42,942 nt of DNA. Source: Bacillota bacterium. Lineage in GTDB: Bacteria; Bacillota; Clostridia; Saccharofermentanales; DTU023. Location of the stretch: assembly GCA_023622515.1 (NCBI GenBank), contig JAMNZB010000019.1:1-42942 (forward strand), given 5' to 3'. A model generated the notes under the pieces. It was not told the DNA's origin. It saw only the letters and a program-made list of their open reading frames with translations, and did not search any database. Of the stretch, positions 16,492-24,173 are shown piece by piece (position 1 is the stretch's first letter; every line of letters starts with the position of its first letter). The position numbers and the translations under genes are program-made.

Positions 16492-17349
16492 ATGAAACAC
16501 TCATCAAAAAGAAGCAGTCAACTTTCGAGCACCTTTAAGCGTTTTTTAAAAAATAAAACAGCTGTTTTCGGTCTGGTAATTATAGTTGTTTTGGTAATAT
16601 GTGCACTGTTTCCGGGTCTTCTAGTTGGTTATAATCAAAATACTCAGAATTTTGATGTGCGCTACCATCCTCCGAGTAGTGAATATCCGTTAGGAACAGA
16701 CCATCTAGGCAGGGACTTGCTTACCCGGATCGTTTGGGGGGCCCGAACCTCCCTTTCGATTGGTGTAAGCGCCATTGTCATTGCTTGTGTTATAGGGGTG
16801 GTTATTGGCCTGGTGGCTGGTTATTTCGGTGGAATAGTGGACCAAATTCTCATGCGCTTAATTGACATTATTATGGCTGTCCCGAACATGTTGCTGGGTA
16901 TTTCCGTTGTAGCTGCCATGGGAAGTAGCGAGTCGAACTTAGTCATCGCAATCGGCCTTGGCTCAATTGCTCCCTTTGCCCGTATCACAAGGTCTCAGGT
17001 CTTAACAGTAAAGGGGCAAGAATTCATTGAGGCGGCTAGAGGCTGCGGGGCAAGTTCCGGTAGAATAATCTTCCGCCACGTTTTCCCCAACTCACTTTCC
17101 CCAATTATCGTACAGTTCAGCATGGGGATTGCTAATGCCATCCTCAGTATTTCCGGCCTCAGCTTTATTGGCCTGGGTGTGCCGGCCCCTACCCCGGAAT
17201 GGGGATCTATGCTGTCAGGCGGCAGAATGTTCATTCGAGATTATCCTTGGATTATTACTTTCCCGGGTATTGCCATTATGTTAACAGTCTTTGCATTTAA
17301 TCTATTCGGCGATGGCTTGCGCGATGCGTTGGATCCACGTCTAAAGTAA
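16492..17349 (+). CDS. ABC importer permease, DppC/OppC type
   Basis: Second membrane subunit, 285 residues. The N-terminal cytosolic stretch and first membrane segment (FKRFLKNKTAVFGLVIIVVL) match DppC/OppC. The YPLGTDHLGRDLLTRIVWGA motif (residues 63-82) is the family's hallmark. The EAA-type loop reads FIEAARGCGASSGRIIFRHV. AAGGAGG lies inside the end of the previous gene, and the two genes are separated by three bases, so they are translationally coupled. Confidence 0.94.
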   Translation: MKHSSKRSSQLSSTFKRFLKNKTAVFGLVIIVVLVICALFPGLLVGYNQNTQNFDVRYHPPSSEYPLGTDHLGRDLLTRIVWGARTSLSIGVSAIVIACVIGVVIGLVAGYFGGIVDQILMRLIDIIMAVPNMLLGISVVAAMGSSESNLVIAIGLGSIAPFARITRSQVLTVKGQEFIEAARGCGASSGRIIFRHVFPNSLSPIIVQFSMGIANAILSISGLSFIGLGVPAPTPEWGSMLSGGRMFIRDYPWIITFPGIAIMLTVFAFNLFGDGLRDALDPRLK

Positions 17350-17361
17350 GGAGCAATATCT

Positions 17362-18354
17362 ATGAATGATGGAAAGAAAAAAGAAACTGTCTTAGAAATT
17401 AAAAATTTGACCATTCGTTATGTTGACGATATTGAAGGTAGAGTTGTTTCAGCTGTAAATGATGTCAGCTTAACTATCCAAGAAGGGGATTCCCTTGGTT
17501 TGGTTGGCGAAACAGGAGCAGGAAAGACTACGACAGCGCTTGGTATATTGGGTCTGGTTCCTCACCCTCCGGGCGAGATTGTTTCGGGAGAGATTATCTA
17601 TCTTGGTGAAAACTTATTAGAAAAGTCGGATGCGGAGATGGAGATTATACGCGGGAAAGAGATTTCCATGATTTTCCAAGATCCCATGACGGCTCTAAAT
17701 CCTGTCATGACAGTTGGTGATCAAATTGCCGAGGTTATCTCTTTGCATAATAAATGCAGCAAAAAAGAGGCTCTTGAAAAAGCTAAGGAAATGATGGAGC
17801 TTGTAGGTATTGAAAGCGAGCGGTCATCGGAATATCCTCACCAGTTTTCCGGAGGGATGAAGCAAAGGATAGTCATTGCCATTGCCATTGCCTGTGAACC
17901 GAATATCTTGATTGCCGATGAACCGACAACAGCATTAGATGTTACCATCCAAGCACAGGTTTTACGCTTAATTCAAGAACAAATCAATCGTCTGCATTCT
18001 TCCATGCTGCTGATAACACACGATTTAGGTGTAGTTGCTCATAATTGCAATAAGGTTGCGATTATGTATGCAGGAGAAATCGTAGAGCGAGGCTTACTGG
18101 AAGATATCTACGACTTCACGGCTCATCCTTATACAATAGGCTTGTTTGACTCACTACCAAGTTTTGAAGAAAAAGGGGTGCGCTTAAAGCCAATTGAAGG
18201 CGTTGTTGTTGATCCGAGCAATTTACCCAAGGGTTGTTATTTTGCGGAACGTTGCAAGCGTTCTCAGGAAAGATGTTTTTCCGAGCACCCCGGTCTGGAG
18301 AAGTTGACGGAAACGCATTTTGCTCGCTGCTTTTATCCGGAAAGGAGAAAATAA
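17362..18354 (+). CDS. ABC importer ATPase, DppD/OppD type
   Basis: Cytosolic ATPase of 330 residues. It has Walker A GETGAGKTT, Q-loop IFQDPMTALNP, signature FSGGMKQR, Walker B ILIADEPTTALD and switch His in LLITHDLG. The C-terminal oligopeptide-transporter extension contains the cysteine cluster PKGCYFAERC...RC...RC, typical of Dpp/Opp ATPases. AAGGAGC precedes the ATG. Its stop codon overlaps the next start as TAATG, so the two ATPases should be made in equal amounts and form a heterodimer. Confidence 0.95.
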   Translation: MNDGKKKETVLEIKNLTIRYVDDIEGRVVSAVNDVSLTIQEGDSLGLVGETGAGKTTTALGILGLVPHPPGEIVSGEIIYLGENLLEKSDAEMEIIRGKEISMIFQDPMTALNPVMTVGDQIAEVISLHNKCSKKEALEKAKEMMELVGIESERSSEYPHQFSGGMKQRIVIAIAIACEPNILIADEPTTALDVTIQAQVLRLIQEQINRLHSSMLLITHDLGVVAHNCNKVAIMYAGEIVERGLLEDIYDFTAHPYTIGLFDSLPSFEEKGVRLKPIEGVVVDPSNLPKGCYFAERCKRSQERCFSEHPGLEKLTETHFARCFYPERRK

Positions 18355-19328
18355 TGTCTGTTGTTTTAGAAGTAAAAAATTTAAGCAAATATTTTCCCAC
18401 GCCCAGAGGCCTGCTCCATGCTGTTGATGATGTATCATTTGCAGTACACGAAGGCAGGACGCTTGGCATTGTAGGTGAATCCGGATGCGGAAAATCGACA
18501 TTAGGCAGAACGATAGTACGCTTATTGCGGCCTAGTTCCGGGCAAATTTTGTTCAAGGGAAGGGACATTAGCAGTATTCAGGGGGGAGAGTTAAAACAGT
18601 TTACCAAAGAAGGACAAATGATTTTCCAAGACCCCTTTTCTTCCCTTAATCCCAGAATGTCTGTATTTAATTTGATTGCAGAACCTTTGCGTATCCATAA
18701 AACCCACAAATCCAAGCAAGATTTAGAAGATAAAGTCTTTGAGTTAATGGATACCGTAGGACTGGAAAGCAGGTTAGAGAGCTCCTATCCGCATGAACTG
18801 GATGGAGGAAGAAGGCAAAGAATAGGAATAGCAAGAGCCCTGGCCTTAAATCCGGCCTTTGTTGTTTGTGATGAGCCGGTCTCTGCCCTAGATGTTTCTA
18901 TTCAGGCACAGATCATAAATCTTCTTGAAGATTTACAAGATGAACTAGGTTTAACCCTCCTTTTTATAACCCATGATATGTCTGTTGTTCGACATATTTC
19001 AGATGAACTATTGGTCATGTATATGGGAACGGTTGTTGAAGCCGGTGACTCGGAAACCATTTTTAAAGAAAGACTCCACCCCTACACCCGGGCCCTGATG
19101 TCTGCAGTACCTATTCCTAATATACACGCCGAGCAAAAGGTGAAAATTTTAGAAGGGGAAATTTCTTCGCCAATCAACCCGCCCGATGCCTGCCGCTTTG
19201 CTCAGAGATGTTCATATGCCAAGGACATCTGCTTTAACAAGACTCCGCAACTGGTCAGGACAGAAAGCCACCAGGTAGCCTGCCATTTGGTGGAGGACGG
19301 ATCCATAATTTATGAAGAGGAGATTTAA
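18354..19328 (+). CDS. ABC importer ATPase, DppF/OppF type
   Basis: Partner ATPase of 324 residues. It has Walker A GESGCGKST, Q-loop IFQDPFSSLNP, Walker B FVVCDEPVSALD, switch His in LFITHDMS and the C-terminal four-cysteine motif (CRFAQRC...C...C). The signature reads LDGGRRQR rather than LSGGQ: the Ser is Asp and the Gln is Arg. I recall this form in other clostridial DppF proteins, so it is probably a lineage feature rather than a defect. The reading frame is open further upstream, but the start at 18354 (TAATG overlap, AAAGGAGAA upstream) is the evident one. Confidence 0.94.
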   Translation: MSVVLEVKNLSKYFPTPRGLLHAVDDVSFAVHEGRTLGIVGESGCGKSTLGRTIVRLLRPSSGQILFKGRDISSIQGGELKQFTKEGQMIFQDPFSSLNPRMSVFNLIAEPLRIHKTHKSKQDLEDKVFELMDTVGLESRLESSYPHELDGGRRQRIGIARALALNPAFVVCDEPVSALDVSIQAQIINLLEDLQDELGLTLLFITHDMSVVRHISDELLVMYMGTVVEAGDSETIFKERLHPYTRALMSAVPIPNIHAEQKVKILEGEISSPINPPDACRFAQRCSYAKDICFNKTPQLVRTESHQVACHLVEDGSIIYEEEI

Positions 19329-19341
19329 GAGAGATTTAAGA
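19320..19341 (+). repeat. 11-bp tandem duplication at an operon junction
   Basis: GAGATTTAAGA is repeated head to tail (19320-19330 and 19331-19341). The first copy holds the stop of the ATPase gene; the second supplies the purine-rich ribosome site and first base of the creatininase-like start codon. Confidence 0.7.
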
Positions 19342-20105
19342 TGAAAGTATATAAGGAATATAAAATACGAAATCTATCGAGAGATGACTTTTTAGAGAGG
19401 ATTGCTGAAAATCCTACGGTTATCGTACCCACCGGGGCTGTTGAAATATATGGTCCGCATCTGCCAATGGGGGCAGATGGTATTGTTACAGACTTTCTTG
19501 CCGAAGTCCTGGCGCCAAAAATGAATGCTTTAATTGCTCCCAAGATTGATTTGGCCGACTCCTCCATGTTGTTGGATTTACCCGGCACAATCTCTATAAG
19601 CAAAGAACTCTTTACCATGTGGATTGACGAGCTCATGGAAAACTTGATTTCTTACGGTGCAAAGAATTTTTTATTCTTGACAGGGCATGCTGCTTCGGTT
19701 GATTCCATTAATTACATTGCCAGAAAATATCAGCTGAAAAATGCCATCCGCTATGCGCAAATAGATTGGTGGCGGTTTGCCGCGGAACATGGCGATGAAA
19801 TATTTGAGGAAAAAGGCCGTATGGCCCATGGCCATGCCAGTGAATGCGGTAGCTCTGTTCTTTTGTATATTGCGCCGGAGCTTGTAAACATGGATAAAGC
19901 AACCAGAATTGAACCTGATGAGAAGCTGTATACTTATCCGGATATCGTACGTTTTACACCAATCAATTTAAAAAGTTGCAATTCGACAGTAGGAGATGCG
20001 ACAAAAGGCAATGCCCAAAAAGGCGAGCAAATTGTCAACAAGTGTGTAAATAGAATCTGTGATTTTCTAGAGGGTGAGTGGAAACTGGAGCTTAAGAGGG
20101 ACTAG
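19341..20105 (+). CDS. Creatininase-family amidohydrolase with altered metal site
   Basis: Protein of 254 residues related to creatinine amidohydrolase, a metal enzyme that opens a cyclic amide. Family motifs are PTGAVEIYGPHLPMGAD (residues 30-46), a TGHAAS motif at 114-119, an IDWW motif near 151 and HGHASECGSS (163-172). By my memory of Pseudomonas creatininase, its ligands Glu34, Asp45 and His120 are kept here as Glu35, Asp46 and His116. His36 and Glu122 are replaced by Tyr37 and Ala118. One of the two metal positions thus looks lost or remodelled. Placement 12 bases after the ABC ATPase and 15 before a Nit2-like amidase suggests it acts on the imported compound, likely a lactam or other cyclic amide. 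The substrate is not known. Confidence 0.82.
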   Translation: MKVYKEYKIRNLSRDDFLERIAENPTVIVPTGAVEIYGPHLPMGADGIVTDFLAEVLAPKMNALIAPKIDLADSSMLLDLPGTISISKELFTMWIDELMENLISYGAKNFLFLTGHAASVDSINYIARKYQLKNAIRYAQIDWWRFAAEHGDEIFEEKGRMAHGHASECGSSVLLYIAPELVNMDKATRIEPDEKLYTYPDIVRFTPINLKSCNSTVGDATKGNAQKGEQIVNKCVNRICDFLEGEWKLELKRD

Positions 20106-20120
20106 CAGGAGGAAAATATT

Positions 20121-20948
20121 ATGAAAAAATTTAAAATGGCTGTTTTGCAACTAAATACCCAGGAGAATAAAGCAGAAAAATTGCAGCAGGTTTCTCAGAT
20201 GATTGATGAAGCCGCTGAAAAGGGTGCACAGCTTGTTGCTTTACCGGAAGTTTTCAATGTCATTGACCTGCACAAGACCCCGCCGGAAGAAATACCGGGA
20301 GGTGAGAGTTCTCAAATGCTCATTGAAGCAGCAAAGCGCAATAATGTTTATATTCATGGCGGAAGTTTCTTGGAAAAGGTAGACGGCTCAGAGAAAAAAT
20401 ATAATACAAGCATATTTATTAGCCCAAATGGCGAGATTTTGGGTCGCTATGAGAAGTTACACCTGTTTGATGTGGACTTACCGGACGGGAAAAGAATTCG
20501 GGAATCAGATCGGAATATGGCAGGAAGGGCTGTTGTTAACTGTGAAACTTCTCTGGCAAATTTCGGCTTTGCTATCTGCTATGACATAAGATTCCCGGAA
20601 CTATTCCGTTTGCTTGCTCTTCGTGGGGCGGAGGTTATTTTTACTCCGGCAAATTTCACAATGCCTACAGGAAAAGACCACTGGGAATGTATCCTTAGAA
20701 CCAGAGCTATCGAAAATGGGGTGTATATTGTAGCTCCGGCTCAAATTGGTGTTAAAGCAAATTTTACAGCCTTTGGAGCCAGTATGATTATTGATCCTTG
20801 GGGAACCGTTATTGCCCGTGCTCCGGAAAGAGAGTGTATAATTTATGGTGAAATTGATTTAGAATACTTAGAGAAAGTACGCTATCAAATTCCCAGTTTA
20901 AGAAACAGACGAGCTGACATCTATAATCTGGAGTACATTGGTGAGTAG
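20121..20948 (+). CDS. Carbon-nitrogen hydrolase, Nit2/omega-amidase-like
   Basis: Nitrilase-superfamily amidase of 275 residues. The catalytic triad is visible as Glu43 (ALPEVFN), Lys112 (YEKLHLFDVDLP) and Cys153 (GFAICYDIRFPEL). The EKLHLFDVD and CYDIRFPE blocks are those of the Nit1/Nit2 branch, whose best known activities are release of ammonia from 2-oxoglutaramate or 2-oxosuccinamate (omega-amidase) and deaminated-glutathione hydrolysis. N-carbamoyl-amide hydrolases are a related alternative. AGGAGGAAAA precedes the ATG. It is co-directional and 15 bases from the creatininase-like gene, which suggests consecutive hydrolysis steps. Confidence 0.88.
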   Translation: MKKFKMAVLQLNTQENKAEKLQQVSQMIDEAAEKGAQLVALPEVFNVIDLHKTPPEEIPGGESSQMLIEAAKRNNVYIHGGSFLEKVDGSEKKYNTSIFISPNGEILGRYEKLHLFDVDLPDGKRIRESDRNMAGRAVVNCETSLANFGFAICYDIRFPELFRLLALRGAEVIFTPANFTMPTGKDHWECILRTRAIENGVYIVAPAQIGVKANFTAFGASMIIDPWGTVIARAPERECIIYGEIDLEYLEKVRYQIPSLRNRRADIYNLEYIGE

Positions 20949-20960
20949 ATTTTACATTCG

Positions 20961-22625
20961 ATGAAACATGCATTTTTAACAAAAATATTTCTGGCAATCG
21001 TTTTGATTGTTGCGGCATTCTTTGTTTTAAATAGTGTGTTGCTATATAACTATATAGCCAATCAGATCAAGATTGAAAATGAGCGGATTATTGAAAGTAA
21101 ACTGGATGCTATTGAGGGCAATTTAGATATACTCCTCAATAGCATTAGTTTTGAGCAGAAAAAGATGGCTCATAACAGCAACTTAATCAATATTCTGACA
21201 CAAGAGACCATAAGTGCTTCTGAGGCAAGAGAAGTCAAAAGGTTGATGGAAGAGTTTGCCTGGTCGCATGGTCATTTGAGCCTGCGGATCGATATTTACA
21301 TATTGTCAAAAAAAGAAAATAATTTTTCAAATGCAACATTTAATCCCTATACGTATGCGGGCCTGCAATCAGAAGACTGGTGGATAGAGTTTTTAAGCTT
21401 GCGCGACCAGTCGATGCTTTTAGATACCCTTGTCAGTCCCGAGTTTCCTTACACCTTTAAAATCATTAGACCGATTCGCACGATTATTCAACAAGAAACG
21501 GTCGGTGCGCTCATTTTTGAAATTAGTGAACGTGTTCTTTTTGACAGTTATAAGGACCTGACTTCTTTTGGTGAAAATTATTTTGTTGTAAATAGTGAGA
21601 ATATCATTATTTCTTCCCAAGATAAGAGTTTAATCGGAGAAGATTTTTTAAAATTTGCCGATAACTCCGGTGAGAAGCATAAAACAAATAATTTGCTGAG
21701 ATGGAGTCTGGCATCAGGGTGTATTTATTCTGTAAAAGATATAATACAGGAGGGGCAGGAGAGGTATTTTAAATATATACTCTATAGCCTGGTTCTCTTA
21801 GTCTTTTTTATCCTCATTGCCTTCCTTTTTGCCTACCGCATCAGCTCGCCTATTCGAGAATTGAATGAGGATATGAGAAAATTAAGTGTGGGGGATTATG
21901 CAGTAAGAACAAAGGTGAGCGGGAATAATGAGATAGGTTTAATAGCGACCACCTTTAACGAAATGGCCGAGAATATGCAAAATATCCTTGAAACCACAAA
22001 GAAAGATGAAAAGGTAAAAGGGGAATTAAAGCTAAACTTTTTAAGGGCACAAATTAACCCGCATTTCATCTACAATACGCTTACTTCCATCCGCTTTTTA
22101 ATTGATATGGATAAAAATGAAGAAGCGAGCGAGATGCTTCTATTGTTTACCAAATTGCTTAGACATAGTTTATCTTCAGATGTGGAACTGGTTCCCTTAA
22201 AATATGAGATTGATAACTTGAAAAACTATGTTGAGCTCCAAAGTATTCGTTATTCCGGGAAAGTCTCTTTTAAAAGTGAGATTCCTGAGGACTTGGAGGA
22301 GCTCTTGATTCCTTCCTTAATTCTGCAGCCGGTGGTCGAGAACTCTATATTCCATGGAGCAAATTGCACGCATCATGTCCTGATAAGCCTTGGCGGTTAT
22401 GTAGAGGGTGATATCTTGCACTTGTCCGTACGAGATAACGGTGTAGGTATGAGTGCAAGCCGGTTGGCAGAAGTGCGGAAGGCAGATTATACCTCATCTT
22501 CTTCCATCGGCTTAAACAATGTAAATGAGAGAATTAAATTGTACTATGGAGATGATTTCGGTATTTTGGTAGAGAGTGTTGAAAATGAAGGAACGGCTGT
22601 TCATTTTACGTTAAGCATAGAATAA
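20961..22625 (+). CDS. Sensor histidine kinase, YesM type
   Basis: Membrane sensor of 554 residues. Membrane segment 1 (about 7-29) and segment 2 (about 272-292) enclose an extracellular sensor domain of about 240 residues. A HAMP linker (about 293-345), the His_kinase block with phospho-acceptor His368 in RAQINPHFIYNTL, and a HATPase domain with VVENSIFHG and DNGVGMS follow. YesM-type kinases usually watch an extracellular nutrient and control the adjacent ABC importer. Here it follows the amidase by 12 bases and precedes its regulator by 10. The ribosome site is weak (GGTGAG at about 15 bases), so translation may depend on coupling. Confidence 0.93.
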   Translation: MKHAFLTKIFLAIVLIVAAFFVLNSVLLYNYIANQIKIENERIIESKLDAIEGNLDILLNSISFEQKKMAHNSNLINILTQETISASEAREVKRLMEEFAWSHGHLSLRIDIYILSKKENNFSNATFNPYTYAGLQSEDWWIEFLSLRDQSMLLDTLVSPEFPYTFKIIRPIRTIIQQETVGALIFEISERVLFDSYKDLTSFGENYFVVNSENIIISSQDKSLIGEDFLKFADNSGEKHKTNNLLRWSLASGCIYSVKDIIQEGQERYFKYILYSLVLLVFFILIAFLFAYRISSPIRELNEDMRKLSVGDYAVRTKVSGNNEIGLIATTFNEMAENMQNILETTKKDEKVKGELKLNFLRAQINPHFIYNTLTSIRFLIDMDKNEEASEMLLLFTKLLRHSLSSDVELVPLKYEIDNLKNYVELQSIRYSGKVSFKSEIPEDLEELLIPSLILQPVVENSIFHGANCTHHVLISLGGYVEGDILHLSVRDNGVGMSASRLAEVRKADYTSSSSIGLNNVNERIKLYYGDDFGILVESVENEGTAVHFTLSIE

Positions 22626-22635
22626 GGGGAAGAGG

Positions 22636-24108
22636 GTGTCAGAATTCAGGTTGAAAATTTATGTAGTCGATGATGAAAAACCTATCTTAGATTGGCTTTG
22701 CTATCTGATAGAAAATGGGCCGACCAAGTATGAGTTAGTAGGTTCTGCTTCAGATGCAAAGCAAGCCCTGAAAGATATACTGAGGAAGCCGCCGGATTTA
22801 CTGATTACAGATATTATTATGCCGGGTGACAGCGGTCTTACTCTGGTAAAAGAATGTAGGAAGAATCTATTAGACATGCCAATTATTTTGCTGACCAACC
22901 ATGCTAATTTCAGCTTTGCCCAAGAGGCCTTAAAACTACAGGCGAATGACTATATTTTAAAATCCGAGTTGACTAAAGAACAATTTTACATACTTTTGGA
23001 TAAGCACTACAGGCAGATTGCTGAAGCAAGAGAGAAAAACGACTTGCCCGGTGAGCATGCCACATCAAGACTTTTAGATTTAGCGCTTATAACAGGAAAT
23101 AGCATGGCGGTAAAATATTTTTGGTCAGAAAAGGGCATAGATATGTTTTGTAAGGCAAGAATCTATGCCGTATATAAAGAGAGTTTGAAAGCAGATTGCC
23201 CTGCTGTTGAAGTTGTAAGGAAAAAAATAAAAAGCAAGTACTCAGAACTATGTTTTTTGGAAACAGAACAATGTCTCTTTATTGCCTTTGATGAAAAAGA
23301 GTACGCTGATTCTGAAAAGGAGAATTTGACAAATTTTTTAGTGGAATCTTTTCATGGTTGCGGTTACTCGAAAAATGAACCGCTGGCACAAGGTGTAAAA
23401 CCCTTTATGCATGCAGAAAATGCCCTGGCCTACACATTCCTTTATGATTTGGACTCTAGAGCTTTCTTGTATGAGGATATAAAAAAAATAGGTCACGTAG
23501 CTCAAGCAGAGGTAGAGGATTTTGTAGAAAAAACCTTAGATATTATTGAGAGAGAAAATTACAAGGAAGGTCTGCAAATACTGGAGACAACCTTTAAAAA
23601 GATCAAGAACATAGAAAGTGATTTTGCAAAAGAGGCGGTCCACTACTGCGAAGAGATATATGGCGCTCTTTGTACCCAGGCCGGAATAGATACGAGGAGC
23701 GGACTCAAATCTTTACATGATTATGAAATAAAGAGCAGGACACTTTGTCGGAAATTATATGAGTATTTTGGAAGTTTATCTGATGAAAACGAGAGGCTGA
23801 TTGAAAAAGCTTGCCTCTACATTGATAACAACTTGGGGAAGAAGCTTTCTCTTAGCCAAATTTCTTCCACTGTCAACCTATCTCCGGGATATTTTTGTCG
23901 CTTGTTTAAAGATTTAAAAGGAGAAAATGTCAGTAACTATATTATAAGGAAGAGGCTTGGTAAGGCTAAGGAATTACTGTGCAACAGCAACAAGCCTATA
24001 TCGGTGATTGGACAAGATGTGGGTTATCCCTCTTTGAGTTATTTTTCCAGAATATATAAAAAGCATATGGGACTTTCGCCTAGTGAAGAAAGAATGTCCG
24101 GACAGTAA
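22636..24108 (+). CDS. Response regulator with AraC-type DNA-binding domain, YesN type
   Basis: Protein of 490 residues. The receiver domain (about 8-125) has acidic pair Asp12-Asp13, phospho-acceptor Asp59 (LLITDIIMP), Thr in ILLTNHA and Lys in DYILKSEL. A linker of about 250 residues follows, then two helix-turn-helix motifs of the AraC family (about 390-487). These end in the signature with VGYPSLSYFSRIYKKHMGLSP. The start is GTG at 22636, with AAGGGGAAGAGG just upstream. Partner of the preceding kinase; it probably activates the importer operon from sites in the 13.4-13.8 kb region. Confidence 0.93.
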   Translation: MSEFRLKIYVVDDEKPILDWLCYLIENGPTKYELVGSASDAKQALKDILRKPPDLLITDIIMPGDSGLTLVKECRKNLLDMPIILLTNHANFSFAQEALKLQANDYILKSELTKEQFYILLDKHYRQIAEAREKNDLPGEHATSRLLDLALITGNSMAVKYFWSEKGIDMFCKARIYAVYKESLKADCPAVEVVRKKIKSKYSELCFLETEQCLFIAFDEKEYADSEKENLTNFLVESFHGCGYSKNEPLAQGVKPFMHAENALAYTFLYDLDSRAFLYEDIKKIGHVAQAEVEDFVEKTLDIIERENYKEGLQILETTFKKIKNIESDFAKEAVHYCEEIYGALCTQAGIDTRSGLKSLHDYEIKSRTLCRKLYEYFGSLSDENERLIEKACLYIDNNLGKKLSLSQISSTVNLSPGYFCRLFKDLKGENVSNYIIRKRLGKAKELLCNSNKPISVIGQDVGYPSLSYFSRIYKKHMGLSPSEERMSGQ

Positions 24109-24109
24109 G

Positions 24110-24170
24110 GAGCAGCTATTCAGAAAGGCAAATAGCTGCTCAGTCATGGCTGTAATTTTTACTTTTTTTG
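24110..24170. terminator. Hairpin between convergent operon and PEP-mutase-family gene
   Basis: GAGCAGCTATT (24110-24120) pairs perfectly with AATAGCTGCTC (24131-24141) around a 10-nt loop. T-runs appear only 15-25 bases later (to 24169). It likely terminates the nine-gene operon and perhaps the opposing gene too. Confidence 0.6.
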
Positions 24171-24173
24171 ACC

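Noticed and set aside
18234-18353. Longer start for the second ABC ATPase
   Set aside because: It would overlap the end of the first ATPase in another frame; the TAATG junction at 18352-18356 with an upstream AGGAG is the normal start.
18116-18568. 150-residue antisense reading frame across the two ABC ATPase genes
   Set aside because: It lies wholly opposite two well-supported genes and has no family features.
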